Source: Spirometra erinaceieuropaei (lineage: Eukaryota > Platyhelminthes > Cestoda > Diphyllobothriidea > Diphyllobothriidae). From it: DNA of 64,000 bases. The translations under genes and the position numbers were made by a program. Positions 1 through 10,854 of this stretch are shown piece by piece. Location: assembly GCA_902702965.1 (NCBI GenBank), contig CACRXP010001305.1, positions 1 through 64,000 of the forward strand. The letters are read 5' to 3'. The notes beneath the pieces are model-generated. The model did no database searches, was not told the origin of the DNA, and saw only the letters and a list, made by a program, of their open reading frames with translations. Every line of letters starts with the position of its first letter. The stretch's first letter is position 1.

Positions 1-59
1 CGTCCTATACACACTGTTACAATATATCAATCTGTCCATACTGTTTACTTCTGGTTCGG

Positions 60-775
60 AATTCATTCAAGGGTCTTTGAACCTGAGACCCGTTAGGCAC
101 GAGGAGGGTTCATTTCCCTCAGATTCATCAGAAGGAGATTTCTACCCTTTGTCTATGTCTATACAGACTACATCTTGGTTATCAACTCCAACGCTGACGA
201 ACATATGGATCAACTTGTCATGGTTTTTGGCCGACTTCAACGACTTGGTGTCGTTCTCAATCAGTCTGATTATGCTCTTGATGTGTCTTCCCTCGAGCTT
301 ATAGGATATTTTTTCATCCACGCTATCCGGAACAGCATTCCATAGTCGAAATGGAGTCTCTTGGGAACTCTGAAACTTTCTGGGAAGAGTTCATAAGAAA
401 TATCTTAGACCCATGTTTAGTCCAGTGCGAAGTACAAGCTATCAGCAGGACCACCTTTTACATTTTGTTGACGGCTTCATCTTCGTAGTCGTCCAAATAC
501 CCAAATTTTTGTGCGTTTTCACATCTTTTAATGGGGTCCATAAATAGAATACTGTTGTTTTGGAGAGGGGCTTTTTGATCGGCGTTCAGGAGTAGAGCCA
601 TGAATTGGGACTCATAAGACTTGAATAGCTAGCTGTTGGACTAAACACTCAGTTTATTGATGGTTAATCGCAATTGTTCGCGTTATCAGTACAAATGACT
701 TCGTAGCATATTTTTACATCATCCGCAAAAGTGACAGCGTCACACTCAAATTTCCTGATGCGGTCGAATGCATGA

Positions 776-811
<36 letters not shown>

Positions 812-1060
812 TGGGCTAAAACCAGAACCCCGCGAGACACCGCTCTCAAACTTCTCCCATATCGAGGTCTAATAGCCAATAAAAACTCCGAATCCATGTG
901 AGCATTCTGTGTTGACCGCCTATTGCGCATATTTTTGATAGAATGCTCGGCCTAGTACGTTAGTGAAGACCTACTTGAAGTCAAAAAATACATCATCTAC
1001 TAGATGACTCAGTCTCCAGCCCTTGAGAAGTTTGTATGCGAGTGAAGAATACTCCTGAAA
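60..1060 (-). pseudogene. Decayed LINE reverse transcriptase (CR1/Jockey-like), C-terminal half
   Basis: Read on the minus strand, this stretch keeps recognisable reverse transcriptase pieces in the correct order but in different frames with stops. Near 973-995 is DVFFDFK followed by a stop and VFTNVL, resembling the catalytic DVxFxDFxKAFDxVPH block. Near 700-760 is TFADDVKICYEV, the second catalytic block with its ADD triad. Near 480-560 is ILFMDPIKRCENAQKFGYL, like the segment before the thumb, and near 300-340 is AWNAVPDSVDEK, like the extreme C-terminus. An (AG)n tract sits inside the reverse transcriptase. The family is known to encode the polymerase of target-primed retrotransposition; this copy is dead. 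The subfamily is my inference from memory. Confidence 0.6.
779..808. repeat. (AG)15 microsatellite
   Basis: Uninterrupted AG dinucleotide run of about 30 bases, lying inside the LINE remnant and so arisen after or during its decay. Confidence 0.95.
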
Positions 1061-2929
1061 ACCCTGGAAACTGAACTGAACCTATCTTTTACCGATTTTC
1101 CGCCAAAACATACAATTGCGCATGTGCTCTTCGGTGACAGTTAGTCAAAACGCGTTGAAAAATGATTTCTTTATTAAAAAGGGGACTGAATTTCGGAGAT
1201 CATTCACTGCGGACGGCTTTTGATGGTCATTCTCCCGAAAGGACAGTCAGCGTCAGTAATCCTTCTAAGGAACGAACTGAAAGCCACCCATACGTCTTTT
1301 ATTCCACCAGGCAATTCTGACCCCCATGAAACCTCTGAAACATCTCTTTCGATAAGTGGTTACTCTCCTTTCTAAACGTTTTTGTTACAGTTATTGGACA
1401 AATCCAGTTAAGAAAATACTGAGCACTCGAAGTGCGACGTGAGGCGGGCGTAAGGTCACCTTGGAAGGTCAGGCACAGTTTCTTCTTCTCGAGCAAAAAT
1501 AAAGTCAGGAGAGTTTAGTAGTTGTCTTTCCCTAGACGGTGATCCGAAGGTAAGGTTTCGACAACGCAGCTTGTTCGTTGCCCACAACAGCAATTTGTAG
1601 TCCAGGTTAGCTGATAGGCTTAACCAATTACCAGTTTGCTTCCCTTTTGATTGTCTTGCTGACTGAGTATTTTGTCTCAGGATGCATTTACAGGACGAGT
1701 GAACACACGCTGCCTGACGCAAATGGGAGGGGTTCGGCTCATCGGTGGGCCCCCCAGACATTCCCCTGTGTTTTCTGGTATATGAACCCTGATTTTAACT
1801 TGCCTTGCATAATGTGCAAGGAAATTAATGCGCGAACGTGAAGGAAATCCTTCGGAACAGACCTTTTCAGACCCAGTCCGAAGAATCTCTCGCAGCTGCA
1901 TCAGTTAATGGCATAAGATAGGCGAAACACAAGGGTTTGGGCTTTTAGCTAGGACCAGTGCTATCGGTACGGTGAAATTTTGTCCATATATCCGATTCAC
2001 AAACCTGTATCGCATGGGAGGAGATGGAGTACAGAGTTCCACTACCCTCATTGTCAACTATTTCTGTCCAAATTTGCGCCACCTTCGTCTCTTGAGTCTT
2101 CCAACTGCTCAAAATCGTCCTCCATTATCCGACTCAGAACTTAGCTGACACGTTTATGTTATGGGTTGCTATTTTATTATCCGCTGAAACCTTGCTTCTT
2201 CCACGGTTATATGGCGTATATTTCTCGTTACTATTACAAGGATTATGCCATATGAAAAAATCCCTAATGAGAAAGGAGGTGAGGTGTTTGGGGATGACCA
2301 GTAATGAGTGGTAGGCGATCGCACTTAACTCCTGGTGTCGGGGACATACGTGTGCAAACCCTCGCCGGTTGGTTGGACCTGTGCTGGCTAGAGTTATATG
2401 GTCGAATTCCATCTAGGAGGTGGTGTTCGTTACCAGTTCGCTTCCCTTCTGCATGTCGTACTGACTAATTTTGTTGTTTTAAAATGCAATTAAGGCCCAG
2501 ACAGGCATGCACGACAGAATCAATGCTTCCGTATTGCGTGCTGTTTGGCATGAGGATAATATAATTGTAATATTTATCTGAATTCCATTTCCCATTGTTC
2601 GTTTAGATTGATGACATCACATATAATTGACGATTTCCCGTTAATTACGGACTGATTGTCTAAGAAAACCTCCATAATGTGGGGGCAGAGTGCTCGTATC
2701 GCACAAGATTTTTCAGTATGTATTCTGTACTTTCTTATTACCCGTATGCATTTGAACACAGCCAACTGCACAAGGCATGCGATAAATTCGCTCATCTACG
2801 AGTCCCCTCAATACTATGGCTTCGCGTTTCTAATGCTTAGCAGAGTGCTAATCAACTCAGGACGGTTAATTTTATGAAAAACCATACGGGTTCAGTGAGC
2901 TACAATTTAACCGAGAACCTATGATCTAA
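1061..2929. other. Non-coding interval with repeat debris
   Basis: Apart from the R3 fragments I see no gene. A motif of about 50 bases containing CAGTTTGCTTCCCTT near 1628 recurs near 2434 (CAGTTCGCTTCCCTT, with TACTGACTAATTTTG downstream), so part of the interval is a diverged local duplication. Short ORFs here lack recognisable domains. Confidence 0.5.
1690..1990. repeat. Dispersed repeat R3, two fragments in opposite orientation
   Basis: Bases of about 1735-1800, read on the minus strand, match about 63030-63115: both contain CCAGAAAACACA, a GGGGG-CCCA stretch and GAGCCGAACCCC. Bases of about 1880-1975, read on the plus strand, match the following part of the same unit at 63085-63170 (CGAAACAC, GGGCTTTT-GCTAG, GTGCT). 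The two fragments are therefore head-to-head. A weaker third match lies near 2330-2400. No coding potential is apparent and the element class is unknown. Confidence 0.55.
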
Positions 2930-3190
2930 CTTTTGTAGTTAATAACGGTCTGTCGTGAATTAGCGTGGAGACAGCGCATTCAGTACACGTAAGCAGCAGC
3001 TCCGTGACAGAGATCGATTCGGCGGTATGCGAGCACGAGATTCAACGGCAGCCACGTGCTATAAATACTGCACTCCTGGTGCCACCATCACCTTTATCAG
3101 CGAATGTCTCTGATGATGGATTCGAGTGAGAATCCGAAACGTCAGGCAAATAAATTTCTTGTTCCAGTGATCGCATCGTCATCTTCCGAG
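2930..3190 (+). repeat. Dispersed repeat R1, 3' portion, carrying the hammerhead-like core
   Basis: The block around 3040-3180 (CACGTGCTATAAATACTGCACTCCT, split here as CACGTGCTATAAATA then CTGCACTCCT, followed by the hammerhead-like core and AATAAATTTCTTGTTCCAGTG) has counterparts at 34125-34625 and 37395-37925. A TATAAATA motif near 3059-3066 lies about 45 bases upstream of the conserved core in this copy and at a similar distance in the other two. The element class (SINE-like, or the LTR of a Penelope-like element) is unresolved. Confidence 0.65.
3105..3148 (+). ncRNA. Hammerhead-ribozyme-like motif, best-preserved copy
   Basis: The order of elements matches the hammerhead consensus. TGTCT (3105-3109) can pair with AGGCA (3144-3148) as stem I with one G-U pair. 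CTGATGA is at 3110-3116. GGATTC (3118-3123) pairs perfectly with GAATCC (3130-3135) as stem II around a GAGTGA loop. GAAA follows at 3136-3139, then CGTC at 3140-3143, so the predicted cleavage site follows C3143. Stem III would be the self-complementary ACGU, too short within one molecule but able to pair between two copies, as proposed for known dimeric hammerheads. One oddity is an unpaired base (3117) between CTGATGA and stem II. The motif is seen directly; catalytic activity is inference. Confidence 0.5.
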
Positions 3191-3984
3191 GTGCAACTGC
3201 CCGACTGCACACCTCCGCGCCCGATGGATCAAACGTTAATGCGGGAAATAGTAAAACGTGTAGAGATGACAAGGTGCACGTGATGGTGCCTCGGTGTCAA
3301 AGTCGGGCACGCTGGAACAGTAAAGACCATCGGCTTGGCAGACAGTCGGTGGGAACTGGCACGTCGATGTACTTTAAATGAGTGCATCCGATTAATTATA
3401 GTGTAGAGACTCGTGGATCACCGAGCACGACATTTAATGTTACTCAGGGTACGTGGTGTACACCCCTTTACAAATTGCACACTCGGAGAGCTGATCGAGT
3501 GTCTGTACAGACAGCATGTGCTGGACGATTTAACAGGCAGGGCAGTTAATATGGTTAGCTTAATCGTCCTTTACACCGTACGATCAAAAAATCTTTTCAA
3601 CAAGACACCGCCTGGATAACACGGAAGAGCTCACCGCTCATAATTGAAACGCGCAGTTTAATAATGGCACAGTTAAGGAACTAGGCAGATCCAGTCAACA
3701 TACACGACACGTCCTATACATACCCACTTTCCGTCTTGTACGCCATTAACGCGACGAAACCTCATTTCCAGCCCTACTTATCGGTACCCGAGCGTCTCTA
3801 CCCCCAGTAACGCTGGCCCAAACTGAACTAAAACCATTACAGCAGGGAATCTTTTGCGTAAATTCGAGAACATGGAAGACTGCAAGCGTAAGACAATATA
3901 GGAGAAAATGATTTGTTGCACAAGGTTACTGTAGAGTATCAAAGAGATCATGATAAGGCAACACCGAAAACATCTCATGCTGTC
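3191..3984. other. No gene recognised
   Basis: Short ORFs only, none with a recognisable domain. A 66-codon minus-strand ORF (3778-3978) just downstream of the tyrosine-rich gene is hydrophobic at its start but has no supporting context. Confidence 0.4.
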
Positions 3985-4197
3985 CTACGGGCCACTGTAA
4001 CCATACTGCGGCCTGTACTGATATGGACGGTATTGCGATCTATAATACGGCTCCTGGTAGCCGTATCTCTCGTTATAGTTGGCGGCGCCCAATGGTGTCA
4101 GCCTGTCGGTAGCAGGAAGAACGGCGACGGAACCGATCTCCATCCAGGCACCCAAAAAGATGACCGTAGGGAGGACCAGACAGAGTTGCAGCTTCAT
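3985..4197 (-). CDS. Small secreted tyrosine-rich peptide (70 aa)
   Basis: A 70-codon ORF opens with a classic signal peptide: MKLQLCLVLPTVIFLGAW, charged at residue 3 and hydrophobic to about residue 18, with likely cleavage around residues 22-26 (GSVAV). The mature part is short and low-complexity. Its last 30 residues hold about ten tyrosines in motifs such as YGYQEPYY, QYRPYQY and PQYGY, with Arg, Gln and Pro between them. A weak TATA-like box lies 40 bases upstream. No domain or close homologue comes to mind. The composition resembles secreted structural precursors whose tyrosines are oxidised and cross-linked, such as flatworm eggshell (vitelline) proteins, but a processed peptide is also possible. 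It has no counterpart elsewhere in the window. I see no AATAAA close downstream, so it might be one exon of a longer gene. Confidence 0.55.
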   Translation of the reverse strand: MKLQLCLVLPTVIFLGAWMEIGSVAVLPATDRLTPLGAANYNERYGYQEPYYRSQYRPYQYRPQYGYSGP

Positions 4198-4235
4198 CTC
4201 GATTAGAATACGGCTGAGTCTACTCCGACCCTGTC

Positions 4236-4243
4236 CATTTATG
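4236..4243 (-). promoter_or_regulatory. Weak TATA-like box upstream of the tyrosine-rich gene
   Basis: On the minus strand the sequence reads CATAAATG, about 40 bases before the start codon at 4197, leaving room for a very short 5' UTR. It is a weak match and could be chance. Confidence 0.3.
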
Positions 4244-4581
4244 GAATTTCCAGCGAACTACAAAGCCCACCGCCAAGGCCGCGATTGGCTGATACGGTCT
4301 GACGATGTAATGCATTCTCAAGGTCCTTTCCAACGCGTGATTCCCTTCGCAAACGTGGCGGTGGTTATGGCTTGACCGCTCCACCTGTGAGCGCGCAGCC
4401 GCCACCCGAACTGTGATGAATCCCGATGCCTCAAAATGGGTTGAGAACTTGGTTGGATTTGGTTACATGCTCGACCATATTAGTCTACCTGCGGTACGAT
4501 TACTCCTGGTAATTTGCGATTGGCTGATATCCGTGTGTGGGTATGTGGTGTTGAGGAGGTTGGATTTCAAAACACAGCAAG

Positions 4582-4903
4582 ATGTGGTTATGTAGCCCCA
4601 CCTGGTGGACACAACACTGTTTGGGTTGCGGTTAGAGTTAGAGGCCATAGTTGGGGGTAGTGGTGGGGTTAATGGCTAGAGTTAAAGTTTAGGGTTGGGA
4701 CTAGGGTTAGGGATTAGGGCAACTAGTTCTCAGCCACTCAATTTAGAACCGCGTATTCCCAATAGCTTTTTGTTTGCATGTAATTACTTAACCTCGTCGC
4801 CCGTGCGTTCCCTGGCTCCATAGGTAAAAACCCCTATTACCACCGGTCCCGTCTTACAGGTGGCTGGTGTTTGTTTACTTCAGGTGGGGCTACATAACCA
4901 CAT
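4582..4903 (+). mobile_element. Inverted-repeat element with telomere-like repeats, copy 1
   Basis: The element starts ATGTGGTTATGTAGCCCC and ends in its reverse complement (GGGGCTACATAACCACAT), giving terminal inverted repeats of about 23 bases. The left half (about 4621-4726) is a degenerate run of TTAGGG, TTAGAG and TTAATGG units, including GGGTTAGGGATTAGGG. The right half is a conserved unique segment ending in a poly-C/A stretch and an ACCACC block. It is non-coding and non-autonomous. Two diverged relatives lie at 14779-15062 (opposite orientation) and 57461-57738. I found no clear target duplication, and flanks of copies 1 and 3 show slight similarity, so the true ends may lie a few bases further out. 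Confidence 0.75.
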
Positions 4904-5878
4904 TTGGCCCATTTCTCTCTACATCGTTTTCACTCAAGAGGGAACATTTAGCTTGTGGGAGTAAACACTTTCGAATTCCGAGAAAGGATTGAACCCTTAT
5001 GTTTGGGATAAATATTGCTCCACATTAAATCTTGAGAGAAGACCAAATTAAAAATAAGCAAAAGGAACAGCATGACCGATTTCTGGCTCTTGGAGTCCCC
5101 GCGGCCTACCCCGAGCAATGAACTTAAAATGCTCGAGGCATTTTTAATCCCTGCCTTTGCTGTTCTGTGTTCAAATCTCACAGCAACGCCGAGTTTTAAT
5201 ACGATTAGACCAAACGAATGTGGGTTTTGCACAGCAGGGAGAAGTTCATTCCGACCGCGAAACTGCCAAAAAATTAGGCTGCAGAAGGTGGACACACAAA
5301 GGTCCGCGTTTATCATCCTACCTGGTTCTAAGACAGACCAGCTGTACGTTATGACCCAAGGTCGAGCAATTTCACAGTACCCTTTTGAGGAAAATATGCC
5401 TAGTTTAATACTAAAAGTTACTTTCCGAGTTACTTACTCAACCTCTTTTATCGTTCTGTTTGATTGCGTTCATCTTCGAATTTCAATAATCGCCACAGAA
5501 TTCGTTCTGCCCCCGTGACTGAGGTGTTTGCTGAAATTAACTGAACGGTGCCAAAACGGGAGCGTTTTATGCTAAATGACCAGCTGATTTCGTTAGCCTA
5601 GAAGTGTGCATTCACTTGAGGATCGGATTCCCACCTTCGATTACTGATAGTCGACTTTTGTTCCTCACACTGAAACGAGTCGTGTAGAATTTGACAAGTA
5701 GCTACCTACTTTACACGCCTACAGTGTTTTTTTTCGACAGCAAGGACATTCTGTCCCTATGTCAGCTTTTGGCCTACAGACACTTAAGGTTTCTGGAATG
5801 TCCGCGCCCACGGTTTGTCAAGGTCAGGGAAACGAGGTCATCCTGAGTATTTGTGACTAAGTGCAACGAGGGAGCAGT
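4904..5878. other. No gene recognised
   Basis: A 148-codon plus ORF (5072-5518) overlaps a 122-codon minus ORF (4948-5316). Neither shows a domain, a signal peptide or conservation elsewhere in the window, so I treat both as chance. Confidence 0.45.
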
Positions 5879-6832
5879 CAGTGACCGATCTCATGAAGTG
5901 TTAACCAATAAGCTGAAATGTGCATTCGATTAGCATGGATTACTTAGGTGGGGTTGTAGTATTGATTATCCTGCGGCATAATCCCATAGTAATTCGTATT
6001 CACCAGGATGTTGAAATTTCAACGCACCTACTTTCAGCCACAGTAAATAATTAGACTCTGCAAAATGAACACTTAATTAGTATGCACTGTTTCTATTGGG
6101 TTTCGATGTCCTTTTAAACTCTTTTATGTTTTGGAGAAAGCATTCATAAGGATATTATTCCTCGCACTCATTCGGTAGCTAATTACGCCTTATTCAACTT
6201 TTGCCCTCAAACAAAGAATACCTATCAGTTTGAATTCCGGAATGATTTTGAGCGCAATCTGCAGATGCAGTTGCCTTTAGGAGCTCCAGTCTACCAGCTG
6301 CATATTATCTGTTTGAGGAAAAAGCATGCATTCCTTTATGTCGATAGGTGGAAACTACCTAGGGCTCATAGAATTTTTCAGTGGATGTGGATTATGCTCT
6401 ATACCGAACGAACAGTATTATTAAACAGACAGATATGATGCTAGTTGAATGAATACCGCAGGTCCTTAAAAATATTATAGAAACTTTTGTAAAATCGACA
6501 GATGATAACATATGAAGAAGATGTGATTTGTTACCTAAAGTGTGCGAGAAATAATATTGTTATAAACGTTTTCTATAAAATATAACTGAATTTATAAGGG
6601 CATTGAAACCAAATAGAAACAGTGCATACTAATTAAGTGGCCATTTTTTTCCGAAAGTGTTTATTGCAGGTGGCCGAAAAGATGTACATTTAAACTCCAA
6701 CATCGCGGTATGTCTGAAATATCACAGTATTATGCTGCAGGATAATACATATTGCAACTTCACTTAAGTGATCCTTCCTGATCGCATACGCATTTAAGTA
6801 TGTCGGTTAACATATCATAAGATCTGCCACTG
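5879..6832. mobile_element. Long-inverted-repeat DNA element (family T), about 954 bp
   Basis: It begins CAGTGACCGATCTCATGAAG and ends with a degraded inverse (...CATAAGATCTGCCACTG). The two halves are reverse complements over several hundred bases; for example, the sequence at about 5970 reading CCTGCGGCATAATCCCA recurs inverted near 6735. It is homologous to the copies at 22090-23077, 41921-42866 and 50114-51106. It has no transposase. The immediate flanks are too decayed to show the TA duplication seen in the younger copies. Confidence 0.75.
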
Positions 6833-8559
6833 TTTGTAAGTGGTATCTGGCCAAGACCATCGTGTCATTATTGAAACAGTCAGGGTTCGTTTAATTCGGG
6901 TCTAACTAACTGCAATCTTGTCATGCGCTGCCCATGTGCTCGTCAGATTAGATGAGGGGCCGCATTGGGAAGGTCTGCTATGTACTTCTCTCTCTCAGAC
7001 ACATCTTTTCATTCACGAAACTCTCTGCTTCACAGGGTATGGTGTGATTTTTTGAATAACTAAGTGGCCACTTTGAGGTTCAACTGCACTCCGGTCGTTG
7101 TATGATCGGCCTTCCGGGTGTAAGACGTAAGTGACCGCTGCTTTTTATCTCAGTGCCTAGGAAATACTCCTGCATATTCCCTTTTGAGACGGACGTCGGT
7201 TTGCACGATCCTGATTTTTGCGCATTCCAATCGATGCCGCATAATAGGTTGTAACAAAACCCACCTATACTTTACGATAGGTGGGAAGCAAGCCAGTGTT
7301 TACAGATATAGCAGCGATCCCACAGAATGACCAAAATGCGACAACCGTGACCAAGATATTTTGTAGATACATTGGCGGGCCTAAAAAAGATATCATTTAC
7401 CTGTGCTCTGGTCATGCGGTGTGGGATTGCTCATTGGTTCATCTATTCAGTCAGATCATGCCTGTAAATTTCTCCACTAACGAATTCCATGGTCGTTTTT
7501 TCAAGGAGCCCATACGCCTAGCTCTTCCATCGGGGAGAGCATGAAGTCCTGCATGCGAGCACAGCATCCAATTAGCGCCACCATGCCTAGCCCCACCGCA
7601 ACGCAAGCGACCGAGGCGTACAAATCAGGTGATGGTGGTGCCGCATGGGTCCAGGTACGCTGAATGCGGATACGGGTGTCAACGTTGACTGGGGTGGGGG
7701 GGGGCAGGGGGCAGCGATTAGCTCCAGTGCAGATGCTGACTCTGACTGTCTAAGAAAATCACTTGTCACCGTAACCTCCCCCGTCCGATAGCGATCACAA
7801 GGGAGGTGGAGTGGGGACGGGGTTATGTCAGGGTGATCGAGAACAGCCGTCGCAATGGCACACCGGGCAGCCGGCATTTGCCGAACGCTGACGTATGTCT
7901 TCCGACCACCTAATTGCCAACGTTACCCGATCCAATGTTACTTAATTTGATGCAAATTACCACTACTGCCCTGATGACAGAAGTTTACTCGCTGTGCAAT
8001 AATGACGAAGATTAATGCACGCGACCCGAAGTCATCACCTCCGCTTCTCATCGCTCCCCATGAAGACGGATCTATGCGAAGCTAACAGTTCACTGTCCTG
8101 TCTACGATTACCCATAAATACCTGGGTTGTCGAAGTCACCCCGGTCTATTTTGCACAGATCCTTCCAGTTGGCAGTTTTAAGAAAGGGAAAATAGTAGTC
8201 GAAGGCAAAATGTCGTTTAGCCGGCTGCGAGCGTGAAGAGACACAGATGTAGGGGGGGTCTCGAGAGGCGCAAATCTTGCTTACAGTAAATCATACTGCG
8301 GCCTGCATCTGGACCTGGGTGTTCATGAAATTATCTATCTTACCCTCTTAGACTAGACTGCAGCCATCCAGCCCTCTTCGAAATTTAAATTCCCCAGACA
8401 CTTGCGGTAGAGCAGTCAGGAATTTGAAGGCCGTTGGAAGTGGCACATTTCAGTCTCCCTAGGGGTGATGTTCATGACCCAAAAACGGGTCACCTGGCAG
8501 ATGCGCTGGACCAACACGGAGCCTATATCGGATTCTGGCAGGTGTCATAGGATTTGCAC
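6833..8559. other. No gene recognised
   Basis: This interval includes a GC-rich stretch of about 300 bases (7560-7870) with a poly-G run near 7690 that may be an old repeat. Short ORFs show no domains. Confidence 0.4.
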
Positions 8560-8960
8560 ACCATGAGTAATGCCGACATTTCGGGGTGCAGTGGCAAACC
8601 CGGCTGCCGGTAGGCGTCGTGTATACTGAGACCGCTGCCGCCTCCCTTTGTTGTCGTTGGTCAAAAACCTGGTCATTTGTTATTTGGACCAGGGGGTGTG
8701 GAGTGGTGCACCAAGGTATGGGTTCGATCGTGTCATCCACCTGCGCCCTCGCCCGCCTGCGGTCTTCTTGACTCTGTCTTGACGGGAGGTCCAGGTGAGG
8801 AAGGAGAAAGTGGGGTAGACGCTGTGTAAGTCTGTTATCACTATAAACTAATTCACGCAAAATTACTCGTCCCCGTTTTTACCCTGCTGTGGGGCATACG
8901 GTGGACATAGTAGGAATACACAATCGAACTGACGGCTGGTGTTTAATCTCGCATTCGAAT
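8560..8960 (+). repeat. Dispersed repeat R2
   Basis: The block from about 8590 to 8880 recurs in diverged form at about 56330-56600 (GTTGGTCAAAAACCTGG near 8660 versus GTTGGCCAAAAACCTGG near 56427, then a GTGGACCAGG-like block and CATCCACCTGCGC). Its end (CACTATAAACTAATTC near 8839) recurs at about 13867. The segment GTGGAGTGGTGCACCAAGG followed by GGTTCGATCG faintly resembles a tRNA-type A/B box pair, so a SINE origin is possible. Confidence 0.5.
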
Positions 8961-10170
8961 GTGCAGCTGTTCAGAACTCCTTGACGGAACCACGGCCACG
9001 GAAGCTCCCCGAGCAGAATAGTGGTTTATCATTTATACAATTAGGCGAACAAACACCATTCCAGCTGCCTTCGGGACCTTAGGGATTATGATAAATATTA
9101 AAATTCTTTACCACATAGCGAATAGTAATTTCTTGAGATCATCTCATTCTGGATTCTGAGGTAAAATTTTACAGCGATGCCTGACAGCCCATCCCCCTTC
9201 CACTGTGTCCTGCGCACTCGAACAAAGGGTTTTGCACATTTTACGACCTTGTTTGATCTTACGGGGACGTTTTGTCTTGTGGGGCATCTTTCAACTCTCG
9301 AAGCCTTCCTAGCTTTTAATAGGGGAAGACTTCAGAGTTTTATAGTTTCTTATCTCAAAACTGTTACGCTCAGGAAGTTATGATATCTACGGTAATGATC
9401 AAGTCCATTGATGTGTCGAGGGAATTATTCCAAGGAACTGTGTATGGCTAACCCTTTTGTGATCTTCGGAGTGATGCACTTTACATTTTCCAGGCTGGTA
9501 AACATTTCATGTTACCTGACTGTCTAAGAGAGTTCTACCATTACAGATTGACAAATTGCGAAATCAAGTTTGAGGCTGCTGTGCTTGGCACCCCTAACGT
9601 GCCTCACATGAATGCGCAATTGTGACTGTTGGCGACTACCACCCACCTGGTAATAGCATCAATGGTGATCATAGTATAACTTTGCCAGAATCAATAAAGT
9701 GTTTGGGTGTATCCTTTGTGGGCATCCCCATTGTCGGGCCATTGTGACGAAATTGTTCTCATAGCACAATGAATGACTGTATGTATCCCTTCTGGTTGTT
9801 GTGACTGTTCGTTCGTTTGCCCACAGACTGCCCGCACTTCGATATTCACCGTCACGAAGTCTCATGCCATCCGCTTACGCCGACAATTAACTGTCGCTCC
9901 TTCTTTTCACATAATGCAAGTTCCATCTGAAGTAACTTGCGCGGTAGCGTTGGGGTTATGCAGAATAGTCCTGTGAGAACATAACTCTCGTTCGTGTCTT
10001 CAGCTAGCAACATATCCAACAACCTGAGGCTACATAATGAGCTCAATCAAGGTTTCTTTGCGCTCCTGCGAAGAGAAGTAGGTGGTCGCTCCTCGTCGAT
10101 GGACTCGTCAGGTGGCAGCAAACTACAGCTCATCACTGAATCGTCCCAATCACCACCAATAACAACAGGG
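8961..10170. other. No gene recognised
   Basis: Only short ORFs without domains. No repeat recurring elsewhere in the window was noticed. Confidence 0.4.
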
Positions 10171-10217
10171 TCATCATCATCATCATCCTCATTCTCACCC
10201 TCCTCCTCCTCCTCATC

Positions 10218-10308
<91 letters not shown>

Positions 10309-10309
10309 G
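10171..10309. repeat. (TCA/TCC)n microsatellite
   Basis: About 139 bases of almost pure TCA triplets with some TCC interruptions. It produces artificial poly-Ser and poly-Met ORFs on the two strands. Confidence 0.95.
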
Positions 10310-10854
10310 CTTCTCCTTCTCCTCCTCCTTATTGTCTGTGGCCACCTCTCGACACAAACCCTCGACATGCGATCGGAAGAACATTCTAGCTGTAAGTCTG
10401 AAACCCCGCGGCATGCATCTGTGCCCATGTGACCCATGTAGAGTAGTGAAATCCAAGGACTCCCATCCATGTTCGTGAAAGCCAGACATCTCGGACGCGA
10501 GGTAGCAGGACGGCAAGCAGAAATTACCGGATGAGTGTTGGAGACGTGACTTTGAATGTCAATCCCAAGCCGATGTATTCGATTGGTTTGGAAGGGCACA
10601 TTCAAAAGGATGGCACTGTTTTCACGGGAATAGTCCTCCTGATGACAATTGCTCTGAGTCGGTAACAGAAAAAGTGTGCTTAGAGTCCCCGTACCTTTCA
10701 AATGACACGCCAAGTTGCCGACCCAGACAACCATTTTAGCAGATGCACAGACAAATTCAGGACTTTTGTTAGGAAGATAGGATTTCACTTTGATAACCCA
10801 AAGCGAGGTCGGAACTCCATGTGAGTATAAGAGAGTATCGATTGCATAGGATTG
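10310..10854. other. No gene recognised
   Basis: A 160-codon minus-strand ORF (10306-10788) partly rides on the microsatellite. It shows no domain and I do not accept it. Confidence 0.4.

Noticed and set aside
4621..4726. Interstitial telomere or chromosome end
   Set aside because: The TTAGGG-like units are degenerate, short, and confined within a repeated inverted-repeat element present three times.
4948..5518. Overlapping 122- and 148-codon ORFs on opposite strands
   Set aside because: No domains, signal peptides, repeats or conservation; consistent with chance open frames.
7587..7877. 96-codon minus ORF rich in Pro/His
   Set aside because: GC-rich repeat-like stretch without a domain; no signal peptide or context.
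8459..8860. 133-codon minus ORF
   Set aside because: It lies inside dispersed repeat R2, whose second copy (56330-56600) does not preserve the frame.
10133..10516. Minus-strand ORF with a run of about 25 methionines
   Set aside because: Produced by the (TCA)n microsatellite; no domain on either side.
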